Shown here in pieces: positions 15,753-25,117 of a stretch of DNA of 64,000 bases; the stretch's first letter is position 1; the number at the start of each line of letters is the position of its first letter. The stretch spans positions 1-64,000 of the forward strand of contig JALUTY010000096.1 of the NCBI GenBank assembly GCA_027021615.1, in the 5' to 3' direction. The DNA is from a bacterium (lineage in GTDB: Bacteria > Desulfobacterota > Deferrisomatia > Deferrisomatales > Deferrisomataceae). Under the pieces are notes generated by a model. It worked only from the letters and a program-made list of their open reading frames with translations. It was not told where the DNA came from and ran no database searches. A program made the translations under genes and the position numbers.

Positions 15753-15768
15753 AGCATAGGGCGTGCCA
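15753..15768 (-). promoter_or_regulatory. sigma-54 promoter of the tiny CxC operon
   Basis: The minus strand reads TGGCACGCCCTATGCT: the -24 element TGGCACG is perfect and the -12 element ATGCT has one mismatch, with correct spacing. Start is near 15742. An inverted repeat TATGC-N9-GCATA (15791-15809) lies 24 bases above it as a possible activator site. Confidence 0.6.
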
Positions 15769-15839
15769 GTGCGAGAGGTTTTGATGTAACTATGCTTGAT
15801 TGTTGCATAATTTTGTTTCTATTGGGTTTGTGCTGATTG

Positions 15840-15868
15840 TTGACAAGGGTTCGGTTTAGATGAATATT
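15840..15868 (+). promoter_or_regulatory. sigma-70 promoter candidate for the sensor kinase operon
   Basis: TTGACA (15840-15845), a 17-base spacer and AATATT (15863-15868, four of six matches) face the kinase gene at 16021. The 15780-15870 stretch is AT-rich compared with the window. Confidence 0.45.
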
Positions 15869-16020
15869 CTGCGGGTTGAAGAAAACTCGACAGGCCAGGG
15901 GGGCGGTGGTAGCCTGCCGGGCCATGGAGTTCGATAGAACGGCGGAAAATCGAGGGGTTCGGTACAACGGTACGTCCCTTGCTTTGGACTCCGGCCGACC
16001 GTTGCCGGAGGAATCACGCC

Positions 16021-17173
16021 ATGCTGGTCAACGACCCGAGGAAGGACTTCTGGATCAAGGTGAGCGCGGTGGCCGTGCTCGTGTTCGGCGTGTCGCTCCT
16101 GCACTACGGCACGACCACGGCCCGCCCCCTGCTCCACGACGTGTACCGTCGTCTCTACTACATCCCCGTGGGGCTGGCCGCCGTGTGGTTCGGTCTGCGC
16201 GGGGGGCTCGCCGTATCCGGGGTGGTGGCAGCGATCTACGTGCCGCACATCATTATTTACTGGAACGATATGGGCCGGGAGCTGTGGAACCGGGTCATGG
16301 AGGTGGGGTTGTACTTTGTGTTCTCGGGGCTGGTGGGCTTCTTCACCGACCGTGACCGGGCCTACCGGCGCCGGCTCCAGATGGCCAACGAGCGCCTGGA
16401 GAGGTCGTACGATGAGCTGCGCCGTCAGGCGGACACCCTGTTCCAGGTGGAGGAGCAGCTCCGGCGGGCCGACAGGCTTTCGGCCATCGGTCAGCTCGCC
16501 GCCGCGGTGACCCACGAGATCCGCAACCCGCTGGGCGCGATCAAGGGGACGGCCGAGATCCTCCGCGACGAGTTCCCACCGGGCCACCCCAAGGCGGAGT
16601 TCCTGGAGATCCTGCTCAAGGAGACCGATCGACTCAATCAGGTGGTGGAGGAGTTCCTGGGGTACGCCCGACCTGGCAGCACCGACGAGGGGGAGGCGGT
16701 GGACCTGGCGCAGATCGCTCGGCAGGTGGTGGGGTTCCTGTCCACCCCGGCCCGAAAGGCCGGGGTGACGGTGGCGCTGGAGGGCGACGAGACCGTGCGG
16801 GTGGGTGGGCGACCGGCACAGCTCAAGCAGGTGCTCCTCAACCTGGTGTTGAACGCGGTCCAGGCCACGCCCCCCGGCGGGGGCGTGACCGTCCGGGTGG
16901 GCGGGTGTGACGGCCGGGTCCTGGGGGCCGAGTACCGGGAGGTGGCCGGGCGGGTGGCCCGGCTGTGTGTGGAGGACGAAGGGCCCGGGTTGCCCCGTGG
17001 AGAGGAGCAGCGGGTGTTCGAGCCGTTCTTCACGACCAAAGACGAGGGTACGGGGTTGGGCCTTGCGATCAGCCGTAAGATCGCGGAGGCCCACGGAGGG
17101 ACGTTGGTGGCGGAGAACCGCCCCGAGGGGGGGTCACGGTTCGTGCTGACCCTTCCGGCGCTGGAGGAGGCGG

Positions 17174-17181
<8 letters not shown>
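16021..17181 (+). CDS. membrane sensor histidine kinase (NtrB/ZraS type)
   Basis: This 386-residue kinase has about four transmembrane helices in residues 10-115 with only short loops, so it probably senses through the membrane or a small periplasmic surface. A coiled linker (RRRLQMANERLERSYDELRRQ) leads to the HisKA box AVTHEIRNPLGAIKGTAEIL (phospho-His about residue 163), the N box NLVLNAVQATPPGG, the G1 box EDEGPGLP, FEPFFTTKDEGTGLGLAIS and the G2 region. GGAGG precedes the ATG at 16021. The stop overlaps the start of the activator gene by 8 bp. The signal is unknown; metal stress is inferred from the neighbours. Confidence 0.9.
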
Positions 17182-18544
<1,363 letters not shown>

Positions 18545-18734
18545 TGCAAGGCTCCTCAGGGGATCGGGCGGGGAGCGGGTTCCGGCGCCGGCGCCGCCAA
18601 GCGGGCGAGCAGCCTCGGCAGGCCGAGCACGGCACTCCACCAGGGGCACCCCGTGCGCCCGGACCGTGACGCCGTGACGCAGACCTGTTTGAAGCGCTAG
18701 GGGATAGAGGAGGGCTTCAGCCTTATAGCCTCCC

Positions 18735-18975
18735 GGCGGCCTCCCAGCCCGCACTGTTCATGAGCGTTCGTCGCGAAACCGCCGGGTGTGCGTCAGATCG
18801 AGGCGAGCACGAGCGCAGAGGGGTGCAGGCGTACTGGACGGTACGTCGAGCCCCGAGGCGCGAGCACGCCCCGAGATGGCGTGCAATCGGTGGTCGCAGT
18901 AGAAGGCTTTATGAAATAGTGCGGGCTAGCTTCCCAGCCTTCAAGCGGGCCGGGAGGCCCGAAGTTACTGGTAAG
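18735..18975. repeat. repeat-rich intergenic block with left arm of a long inverted repeat
   Basis: The arm at about 18748-18815 (shared core TTCATGAGCGTTCGTCGCGA) is repeated inverted at 19655-19725 with about 90% identity by eye over some 60 bases. Octamer/hairpin repeats occur at 18735-18755 and 18930-18965 (GCTTCCCA-GCCTTCAA-GCGGGCC). The 18545-18989 interval has no convincing gene. Confidence 0.65.
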
Positions 18976-18989
18976 GATTGCTCAAAAGA

Positions 18990-19376
18990 ATGACATCGGT
19001 TCAGCGTTGGGTCGCAACACGCCTGGTGGCGGCGATGGTGCTCCTGGGGTTCGCGTCCCCCGGGGCTGCCGCGTGCGGTGCGTCGTGCTGCCCCTCCATG
19101 CCGTCGGGGCACGGCCCCGAGCGCCAACCGTCCCCGGCTTGCTGCTGCGGTCATGCCCCAATTCCCTGCGACCTCCACGAGGACATCGGGGGCCGCGTTC
19201 CCGATGCGGCCGTGGGGGCCACGTCGTTCTTCCCCCCGGTCCAAGGTGTCGGGCTCGCCCCGATCCCGCTGGCGCCTGTTCCCCCCACCGGGCCCCTCGG
19301 ATCCGAGCGGATCCGCCCCTCAGGCGCCTCTCCCCCCGCCGACCTGTACCTTCGAAACCTCTCCTTCCTGTGTTGA
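18990..19376 (+). CDS. Cys-rich secreted protein
   Basis: This 128-residue protein has a signal peptide (MTSVQRWVATRLVAAMVLLG, cleavage near GAA/ACG). The mature N-terminus is dense in Cys and His: ACGASCCPSMPSGHG, then ACCCGHAPIPCDLHED, about eight Cys in 45 residues. The remainder is Pro-rich and probably disordered, ending NLSFLC. The ATG at 18990 is preferred over a TTG at 18978. Soft-metal binding is a reasonable inference. The gene lies between the arms of a long inverted repeat and downstream of the regulator, so it may have arrived as a unit. Confidence 0.55.
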   Translation: MTSVQRWVATRLVAAMVLLGFASPGAAACGASCCPSMPSGHGPERQPSPACCCGHAPIPCDLHEDIGGRVPDAAVGATSFFPPVQGVGLAPIPLAPVPPTGPLGSERIRPSGASPPADLYLRNLSFLC

Positions 19377-19654
19377 GCCGCGCCTCCGGGGGGGAACGCC
19401 AAAGTGCGTCCTGACGCCCGAGACATGGTCTGCCTTGACGGCAGCAGGGTAGGTGGGGAAGTTGCGCGCCGCGTCAACGCGGCGGAGAGCGCCCGCCCCG
19501 GCGCGCTCTCGTTCAGCCACGGAGATGCGGTGACCCGGTTCAAGCCGAGGAGAGACGGAGACAGGGGCCAAAGCACCAACCGTTCCAAAGACAAACTCGC
19601 CGCCAAGAAGGCGGCGGTGCCCGGGGAGGAAACGAGAAAGAGATCGAAGGGGCC

Positions 19655-19725
19655 GCTGCGCTTGCCCCGATCTGACGCACACTCGGCGGTTTCGCGACGA
19701 ACGCTCATGAATCGTGCGGGCTCGC
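19655..19725. repeat. right arm of the inverted repeat flanking the Cys-rich gene
   Basis: This is the reverse complement of 18748-18815 with few differences. Between 19377 and this arm the sequence holds stem-loops (GAGAGCGC...GCGCTCTC at 19485-19510; CGCCGCC...GGCGGCG near 19587-19605) but no convincing gene. Confidence 0.65.
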
Positions 19726-19775
19726 GTCCCGGCAGAAGCTGCTGGCAAGGTATCAAAAGTCGAGGAGACGTGACG

Positions 19776-20176
19776 ATGAAATATCCGTGGAAATGGTGGG
19801 CGGGGGTGCTGGTTGGAGGGGCGGTGTTGGCCGTGTGGCCGGCGTTCGCCGGGCTTCCGGCGGGGCCCCGGCCGCCGCGGCCACCGATCGGGTTCTGTTC
19901 GCGGTGGAAGGCCTTTCCTTCGGCAGTTGTGAAGGTCAGGTGGTCCAAGCCCTGCAGGTCCAGCCCGGGGTGCGGGCGGTCGGCGTGGACCTGCGGGCGG
20001 GACGGGTGGTGGTGGAGTACGAGCCCTCGGTGGTCGACGCGAAGCGGCTGGCCGACGCCGTGACCCGCATCGGGTACCCGGCCCGATATCTGGCCTCCGG
20101 CCCTTCCGTGCCGCGGGGACAGTGGGGCCGGGCCGATGACGGCGGGTGTGGAGGGAGCTGCTGTCAGGATGCCTAA
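19776..20176 (+). pseudogene. secreted HMA-domain (MerP/CopZ-like) protein, frameshifted
   Basis: GAGGAGACGTGACG precedes ATG 19776, which opens a signal peptide (MKYPWKWWAGVLVGGAVLAV, then WPAFAG). That frame then loses sense. From about 19845 another frame encodes a heavy-metal-associated fold: VLFAVEGLSFGSCEGQVVQA, GVRAVGVDLRAGRVVVEYEP, ADAVTRIGYPARYL, with a C-terminal GGCGGSCCQDA. A one-base deletion or two-base insertion near 19840-19885 would join them. The metal loop has a single Cys (GSC) instead of CxxC. It is either a pseudogene, an assembly error or, less likely, a programmed frameshift. It would otherwise be a periplasmic metal carrier beside the efflux operon. Confidence 0.65.
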
Positions 20177-20270
20177 TAGTCCACAGGCGGTTGGAGAATA
20201 GTCTTCATGCCGCCGTTCTCAAGAGGAAATCCTTTGTGCTAACAGGTGAGAATAACGGGGGAATGGTGGC

Positions 20271-20286
20271 TGGCACATGGGTTGCT
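20271..20286 (+). promoter_or_regulatory. sigma-54 promoter of the cus-like efflux operon
   Basis: TGGCACATGGGTTGCT is a perfect match to TGGCAC-N5-TTGCW. Transcription would start near 20297, about 100 bases before the first TolC gene. It is the best of the sigma-54 sites in the window by sequence. Confidence 0.75.
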
Positions 20287-20395
20287 CCTTGGGCCGCCGG
20301 CCCGTGACGGCGACGCGAGTTCGGTTTGCGAATTCCTGGCCCCCGGGTATAACGGCTGCCGTCTGCTGGGTTTTTCGAAAACCGGAGAGAGTGGG

Positions 20396-21727
20396 ATGAA
20401 ACGAACCGTTGGATGGATGATGGGTGCGCTGGCGGTCGCCGTTGCGGTGACGCCGATCCGGGCCGCCGAGGCCCCGACCGCTTTGGAGGCCCGGCTCCGG
20501 AGCGGCCCCTCGGTGGCGGATCTGGTGACCTACGCGTACCAAACCAACCCCAAGATCGAGGCGGCCCGGCAGAAGTGGAAGGCCGTGGTGGAGCGCTACC
20601 GGGTCTCCACGGCGTACCCCGACCCCCAGGTCATGGTGACCTACTTCCCCGAGCCGATCGAGACCAGGCTGGGGCCCCAGGACTGGAACGCGGTGCTGAG
20701 CCAGATGATTCCGTTCCCCGGCAAGCTCTCGAAGGCCGGGGAGGTGGTGGAGGCGGACGCGCGCATCGCCCGGCTGAAGCTCGACAAAACGGTCCGGGAC
20801 GTGATCGTGGCGCTTCGCGAGTCGGTCCACGAGCTGCTCTACATCCGCCGCGCCAGGCAGGTGGTGGCCGCGAACCGGAAGCTCCTGGACCACATGCGCA
20901 AGGTGGCCGAGACCTCCCACGCCGGCGACCGGGCCACGTTCGTGGACGTGGCCAAGGCCCAGTCCCAGCGGGCCCAGCTGGAGTACGACGCCCTCCTGCT
21001 CGAGGAGCTCGAGGCGACCGAGCGCGCCCGGTTGAACGCGTTGCTCAACCGCGCTCCGGACGCCGAGCTGGGGCCTCTGCCGGAGGTCCCGTTCCAACCC
21101 CTGGCCTACAGCCTCGATGAGATCCACGAGCTGGCGGCCAAGCGGCAGGAGGAGATCCGGATCGCCGAGGCCCGGGTGGCGAAGGCGAGGGCCAAGCTGG
21201 ACCTGGCTCGGTACGAGAACCGCCCGGACTTCAAGGTGGGGCTGTTCTACGCGGGCGTCGGAGAGCCGGACGTGGCCAACGAGCCCGATGATGCTGGCCG
21301 CGACGCCCTGGGCGTGCAGTTCGGCATGACGATCCCCCTGTGGCTCGGGAAGAACGCGGGCCGAACCTCGGCCGCTCGCGCCGAGATCAAGCGGGCACGG
21401 GCCCTGAAGGTTGCGCGGATCAACGACACCGACGCGGCCATCCGGAGCGTCTACTTCCGCCTCAAGAATGCGGAGCGGCTGGTCACGCTGTACCGGGACG
21501 AGCTCCTGCCCCAGGCCGCCCAGTCCCTGGACGTGGCCGAGACGTGGTTCCAGGAGGGGGAGGGAAGCTTCAGCGACTTCGTGGAGACCCAGTCGGTGTA
21601 CTACAACTTCCAGCTCTCCCTGGCCCGGGCCGAGGCTGACTACGGAAAGTTCCTGGCCCGGCTGGAGCGGCTGACGGCCACGAGCCTGACCCGGCGGGAA
21701 GGAAGCGCCGAGGAGGGGAAGCGATGA
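20396..21727 (+). CDS. TolC-family outer-membrane efflux protein, first of two
   Basis: This 443-residue protein has a signal peptide (MKRTVGWMMGALAVAVAVTP) and two TolC-type halves, each with a long helical hairpin: LVTYAYQTNPKIEAARQKWK...YPDPQVMVTYF and LAAKRQEEIRIAEARVAKAR...GVQFGMTIPLW. It corresponds to CusC/CzcC, the outer-membrane channel of the tripartite pump, although it lacks an obvious lipobox Cys. GGAGAGAGTGGG precedes the ATG. It opens a five- or six-gene operon and overlaps the next gene by ATGA. Confidence 0.88.
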   Translation: MKRTVGWMMGALAVAVAVTPIRAAEAPTALEARLRSGPSVADLVTYAYQTNPKIEAARQKWKAVVERYRVSTAYPDPQVMVTYFPEPIETRLGPQDWNAVLSQMIPFPGKLSKAGEVVEADARIARLKLDKTVRDVIVALRESVHELLYIRRARQVVAANRKLLDHMRKVAETSHAGDRATFVDVAKAQSQRAQLEYDALLLEELEATERARLNALLNRAPDAELGPLPEVPFQPLAYSLDEIHELAAKRQEEIRIAEARVAKARAKLDLARYENRPDFKVGLFYAGVGEPDVANEPDDAGRDALGVQFGMTIPLWLGKNAGRTSAARAEIKRARALKVARINDTDAAIRSVYFRLKNAERLVTLYRDELLPQAAQSLDVAETWFQEGEGSFSDFVETQSVYYNFQLSLARAEADYGKFLARLERLTATSLTRREGSAEEGKR

Positions 21728-23313
21728 GACGGTTACGGAGTTGGATCCGCCGCACGCCAGGGCTTTGGGCCCTGGGTGCCGTCGTGCTCGCGGGGGCGCC
21801 GGCCTGGGCCGGGTACGGGGAGCTGAGCGATCAATGGGAGTCCTACCAGCCCGAAGGGCTGTACCAAACCCAGACCGCTGCCGCGCCGGCCGCTGCTCCG
21901 GCAAAAGCGGAATCCGCCGGCAGCGACGAGTTCGAGCGCCAGAAGGAGGTCCTGGCGCAGGCCCGGAAGCGGTGGACGGAAGCGCTGGCTCAACCAGCAC
22001 CGTCGGAAGGGTTCTACTCGCCGCCGGCCGAAGCACTCGCACGGCTTCGGGACGCGGCTGACGACGCCGAGGTCGCCGCCCGGGCGCTCGCCGTCGACGG
22101 GATCACCTTGGAGGATCTGGAGGTGCTCACCTGGCTGCGCAACCCCGGGATCCGTGCCGCCCAGGACCGGTTGCGCGGAGTGCTGGAGCGCTACACCCAG
22201 GCTTGGAATCTCGACGAGATCCTGCGCCAGTACACGGCCTTCACCGAGGGTCTGATGAACGGGGTGGGGCCCATGAAGGGGCGGGAGCCTGTGCAGATGC
22301 GGTTCCCCTTCCCTGGTCTGCTGGCCTTGAAGGGCGAGATCGTCACCCAGGAGGTGAGGGCGGCTGCCGAAGGGCTCGAGATCGCCCGGCGTACCGCGAT
22401 CACCAACATCCGCAAGGCATACTGGAACCTGGAGTTCGTGACCGAGGCCGAGCGGATCACGGCGGAGATGCTCGACCTGCTCGAACGGCTCGAGTCCGTG
22501 GCCAAGGCCCGGTACGAGTCGGGAAAGACCAACTTCCAGGACGTGATCCAGGTACGGATCCGGCGGGAGACCGTGACCGAGGACGTGCAGACCCTGTTCG
22601 AGCAGCGCCACACCGTGGAGTCGAAGCTCCGCGAGATCCTGGACCTGCCCCCGGACGCGGCAGTGGGACGGCCGACCAAGGTCGAGCCCGTACGCAACGT
22701 GCCCCAGCTTGGCCCCCTGTACGAGCTGGCCCTGGACCGGCGCCAGGAGCTGCGAAGGCTCCGGGCGCAGGTGGGCAAGATGGAGCGGATGATCGAGCTG
22801 GCCGAGACGCGGATCTACCCTGACTACACCCTGAACCTCTCCCTGTACCAGGACGAGGCGGTGACCCAGGTGGGCACGGCCCGCATGAAGGAGCCGTTCG
22901 CCACGGTGACCACGGCTTCGGTGGGGGCGGGGCTGCCCAAGATGCCGTGGTACGGCCGCGGGGACGCTTATGTCCGCGAGACCCGCCAGAAGCTCGATGC
23001 CCTGCGGCAGCGCCTCCGCAAGGAAGAGGCCGCCGCCCGCTTCGGAGTCCACGACGCCTGGTTCCGGCTGGACCGCGCCGCCCGGGAAGAGGCTCTGTAC
23101 GCCGGCAAGGTGGTGGACCTGTCCCGAGCGGCCCTCGACGTGGCCACCCGGGGGTACGAGGCCGGCGAGGTGATGTTTGCCGACGTGATCGGCTCGTACA
23201 TGGGGTGGCTCGGAGCGAATCTGACCGAGGCTCGAAAGCGCGCCGATCTGGGGGTGGCCTGGGCCGAGCTGGCCGAGGCGATCGGGGTGGACCAACGGGG
23301 TACGAACCGGTAG
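21724..23313 (+). CDS. TolC-family outer-membrane efflux protein, second of two
   Basis: This 529-residue protein has a signal peptide (about residues 1-29, ending PAWA/GYGEL) and an extra ~80-residue N-terminal segment rich in Gln and Ala before the TolC-like core (LRNPGIRAAQDRLRGVLERY, MRFPFPGLLALKGEIVTQEV). The second half carries TLNLSLYQDEAVTQVGTARM and LPKMPWYGRGDAYVRETRQ. It is translationally coupled to the first TolC gene. Two adjacent outer-membrane components for one pump are uncommon; the pair might form mixed channels or serve different partners. Confidence 0.85.
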   Translation: MRRLRSWIRRTPGLWALGAVVLAGAPAWAGYGELSDQWESYQPEGLYQTQTAAAPAAAPAKAESAGSDEFERQKEVLAQARKRWTEALAQPAPSEGFYSPPAEALARLRDAADDAEVAARALAVDGITLEDLEVLTWLRNPGIRAAQDRLRGVLERYTQAWNLDEILRQYTAFTEGLMNGVGPMKGREPVQMRFPFPGLLALKGEIVTQEVRAAAEGLEIARRTAITNIRKAYWNLEFVTEAERITAEMLDLLERLESVAKARYESGKTNFQDVIQVRIRRETVTEDVQTLFEQRHTVESKLREILDLPPDAAVGRPTKVEPVRNVPQLGPLYELALDRRQELRRLRAQVGKMERMIELAETRIYPDYTLNLSLYQDEAVTQVGTARMKEPFATVTTASVGAGLPKMPWYGRGDAYVRETRQKLDALRQRLRKEEAAARFGVHDAWFRLDRAAREEALYAGKVVDLSRAALDVATRGYEAGEVMFADVIGSYMGWLGANLTEARKRADLGVAWAELAEAIGVDQRGTNR

Positions 23314-23376
23314 CCAGCTCCTCCTTCCGACGGCTGACGACCGACGATCAACGACCACGGCTTAGGAGTTCTTTAC

Positions 23377-24912
23377 ATGGCAACGAACACCGAGAACAAG
23401 AAACCCCGATCCACCATGCGGGTGGCCCTCGCAACCGCTGTGGTGACCCTGGGCATAGCCGGGGGGACTGCCTACTTCCTCGGTTGGCTCTCGCCTCCGG
23501 GAGCCGGCGTGGCCACGGCGCCCCAGCCGGTGGGTGAGGCTGGAGGGCAGAAGGGCGAGAAGACCCTGTACACCTGCGGCATGCACCCCTGGATCATCTC
23601 GGAGGAGCCGGGGACCTGCCCAATCTGTGGCATGGAGCTGGTGCCCAAGCGCGACGAGGCCTCCGAGGCCAAGGCCACAGCCTCCGGGAAGAAGGAGCGC
23701 AAGATCCTGTACTGGCGGGCACCCATGAACCCCACGGAGATCTACGACCGCCCCGGCAAGAGCAAGATGGGCATGGACCTGGTGCCGGTGTACGAGGACG
23801 AGGTGGTCGGGGGGGTGGAGGTCCGGATCGACCCGGTGATCCAGCAGAACATGGGTATCCGGACGGCGCCGGTGGAGAAGGGGCCGCTGGTCCGCACCAT
23901 TCGCACCTACGGCCACGTGACCTACGACGAGACCCGCACCGCCACGGTGAGCCCCAAGTTCGGGGGCTGGATCGAGAAGCTCTACGTGGACTTCACCGGC
24001 CAGTTGGTGAAGAAGGGGGACCCGCTTTTCGAGATCTACTCCCCGGACCTGGTCTCGGCCCAGGAGGAGTACCTCACCGCCTACCGGAGCCTGAGCGAGA
24101 CCGAGGGCGGATCGGATCTCCTGGCGTCGGCCCGCCGCCGGCTGGAGTACATGGACATCCCCCCCGACCAGATCCGGGCCATCGAGAAGTTCGGCAAGGT
24201 ACGCCGGACCCTCTTGATCCGGTCGCCGTTCACCGGCGTGGTCACCCACAAGAAGGCGGTGGAGGGGGTGTTCGTGAAGGCCGGTCAGCCCGTGTACCAG
24301 ATCGCTGACCTGTCAAAGGTCTGGGTGGAGGCCCACATCTACGAGTACGAGCTGCCCTGGGTGAAGGTCGGGCAGGAGGCCCGGATGACCCTGCCCTACC
24401 AGCCGGGCAAGGTGTACGTGGGCAAGGTGACCTACGTGTACCCCTACCTCCAGCGGCAGACCCGGGATGTGGTGATCCGGCTGGAGTTCGAGAACCCCGG
24501 CCTGGAGCTCAAGCCCGACATGTACGCCGACGTGGAGCTGCGCACCACCCTGCCCGGCCAGGGCCTGCTGATTCCCTCCGAGGCGGTGCTCCGGTCCGGG
24601 GAGCGCAACGTGGTGTTCGTGACCCGGGGCGACGGCAAGTTCACGCCCCGGGAGGTGACCCTGGGGCTCGAGGTGGACGGCGGGAAGGTGCAGATCCTAT
24701 CGGGGGTGGCCGAGGGGGAGTACGTGGTCACGTCCGGCCAGTTCCTCCTGGACTCCGAGTCCAAGCTCAAGGAGGCCGTGCAGAAGATGCTCGAGGCCAA
24801 GATGGGCAAGCCCAAGGCCGAGAAGCCGGCCAAGTCGTCCGACGATTTCTTCAACGACATGGACGGTGGCGACGCGGGCAAGAAGAAGGACGACTTTTTC
24901 GAGGACATGTGA
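23377..24912 (+). CDS. cusB: CusB-like periplasmic adaptor with heavy-metal-binding modules
   Basis: This 511-residue RND adaptor has an N-terminal membrane anchor (about 12-32). A metal module YTCGMHPW...CPICGMELVPK and a degenerate second copy (RAPMNPTEIYDRPGKSKMGM) follow. The hairpin, lipoyl and beta-barrel domains are visible: GWIEKLYVDFTGQLVKKGDP, SPFTGVVTHKKAVEGVFVKAG, VWVEAHIYEYELPWVKVGQ. It passes Cu/Ag from the periplasm to the pump and docks the TolC partner. The C-terminus has duplicated DDFF(N/E)DM acidic-aromatic motifs. TAGGAGTTCTTTAC precedes the ATG. Confidence 0.9.
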   Translation: MATNTENKKPRSTMRVALATAVVTLGIAGGTAYFLGWLSPPGAGVATAPQPVGEAGGQKGEKTLYTCGMHPWIISEEPGTCPICGMELVPKRDEASEAKATASGKKERKILYWRAPMNPTEIYDRPGKSKMGMDLVPVYEDEVVGGVEVRIDPVIQQNMGIRTAPVEKGPLVRTIRTYGHVTYDETRTATVSPKFGGWIEKLYVDFTGQLVKKGDPLFEIYSPDLVSAQEEYLTAYRSLSETEGGSDLLASARRRLEYMDIPPDQIRAIEKFGKVRRTLLIRSPFTGVVTHKKAVEGVFVKAGQPVYQIADLSKVWVEAHIYEYELPWVKVGQEARMTLPYQPGKVYVGKVTYVYPYLQRQTRDVVIRLEFENPGLELKPDMYADVELRTTLPGQGLLIPSEAVLRSGERNVVFVTRGDGKFTPREVTLGLEVDGGKVQILSGVAEGEYVVTSGQFLLDSESKLKEAVQKMLEAKMGKPKAEKPAKSSDDFFNDMDGGDAGKKKDDFFEDM

Positions 24913-25059
24913 CCACGGGGCAGCCGGCGCGGCCCGGCCTCCACTGTCGGGCCCAGAAGTCGGCGCCCAGGGGTTCGGAAAGTTCGGATTTGAGCCCTGT
25001 ACCCGGCCCGGAGGCCGTTCTGACGGGTGGAGGCAAACGATGGCGCGAGAACACGAGGG

Positions 25060-25112
25060 GCTTCCGCTTTCAGCGGGCTAGCCTCCTAGTCTCCTAGCTT
25101 TCCAGCGGAAGG
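25060..25112. repeat. octamer-array repeat between adaptor and pump genes
   Basis: GCCTCCTA-GTCTCCTA-GCTTTCCA-GCGGAAGGCC lies within the operon, ending just before the pump ATG at 25118. It therefore falls in the mRNA and may overlap the ribosome binding region (GCGGAAGGCCGAC). Confidence 0.6.
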
Positions 25113-25117
25113 CCGAC

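Noticed and set aside
18655-18990. A sigma-54 promoter for the Cys-rich gene.
   Set aside because: The GGGCACC-type strings here lack a TGC in the -12 position at correct spacing.
19404-20063. A plus-strand frame running through the hairpin-rich region into the HMA signal peptide.
   Set aside because: The part before 19776 has no domain or ribosome site and crosses the inverted repeat arm. Only the section from ATG 19776 is supported.
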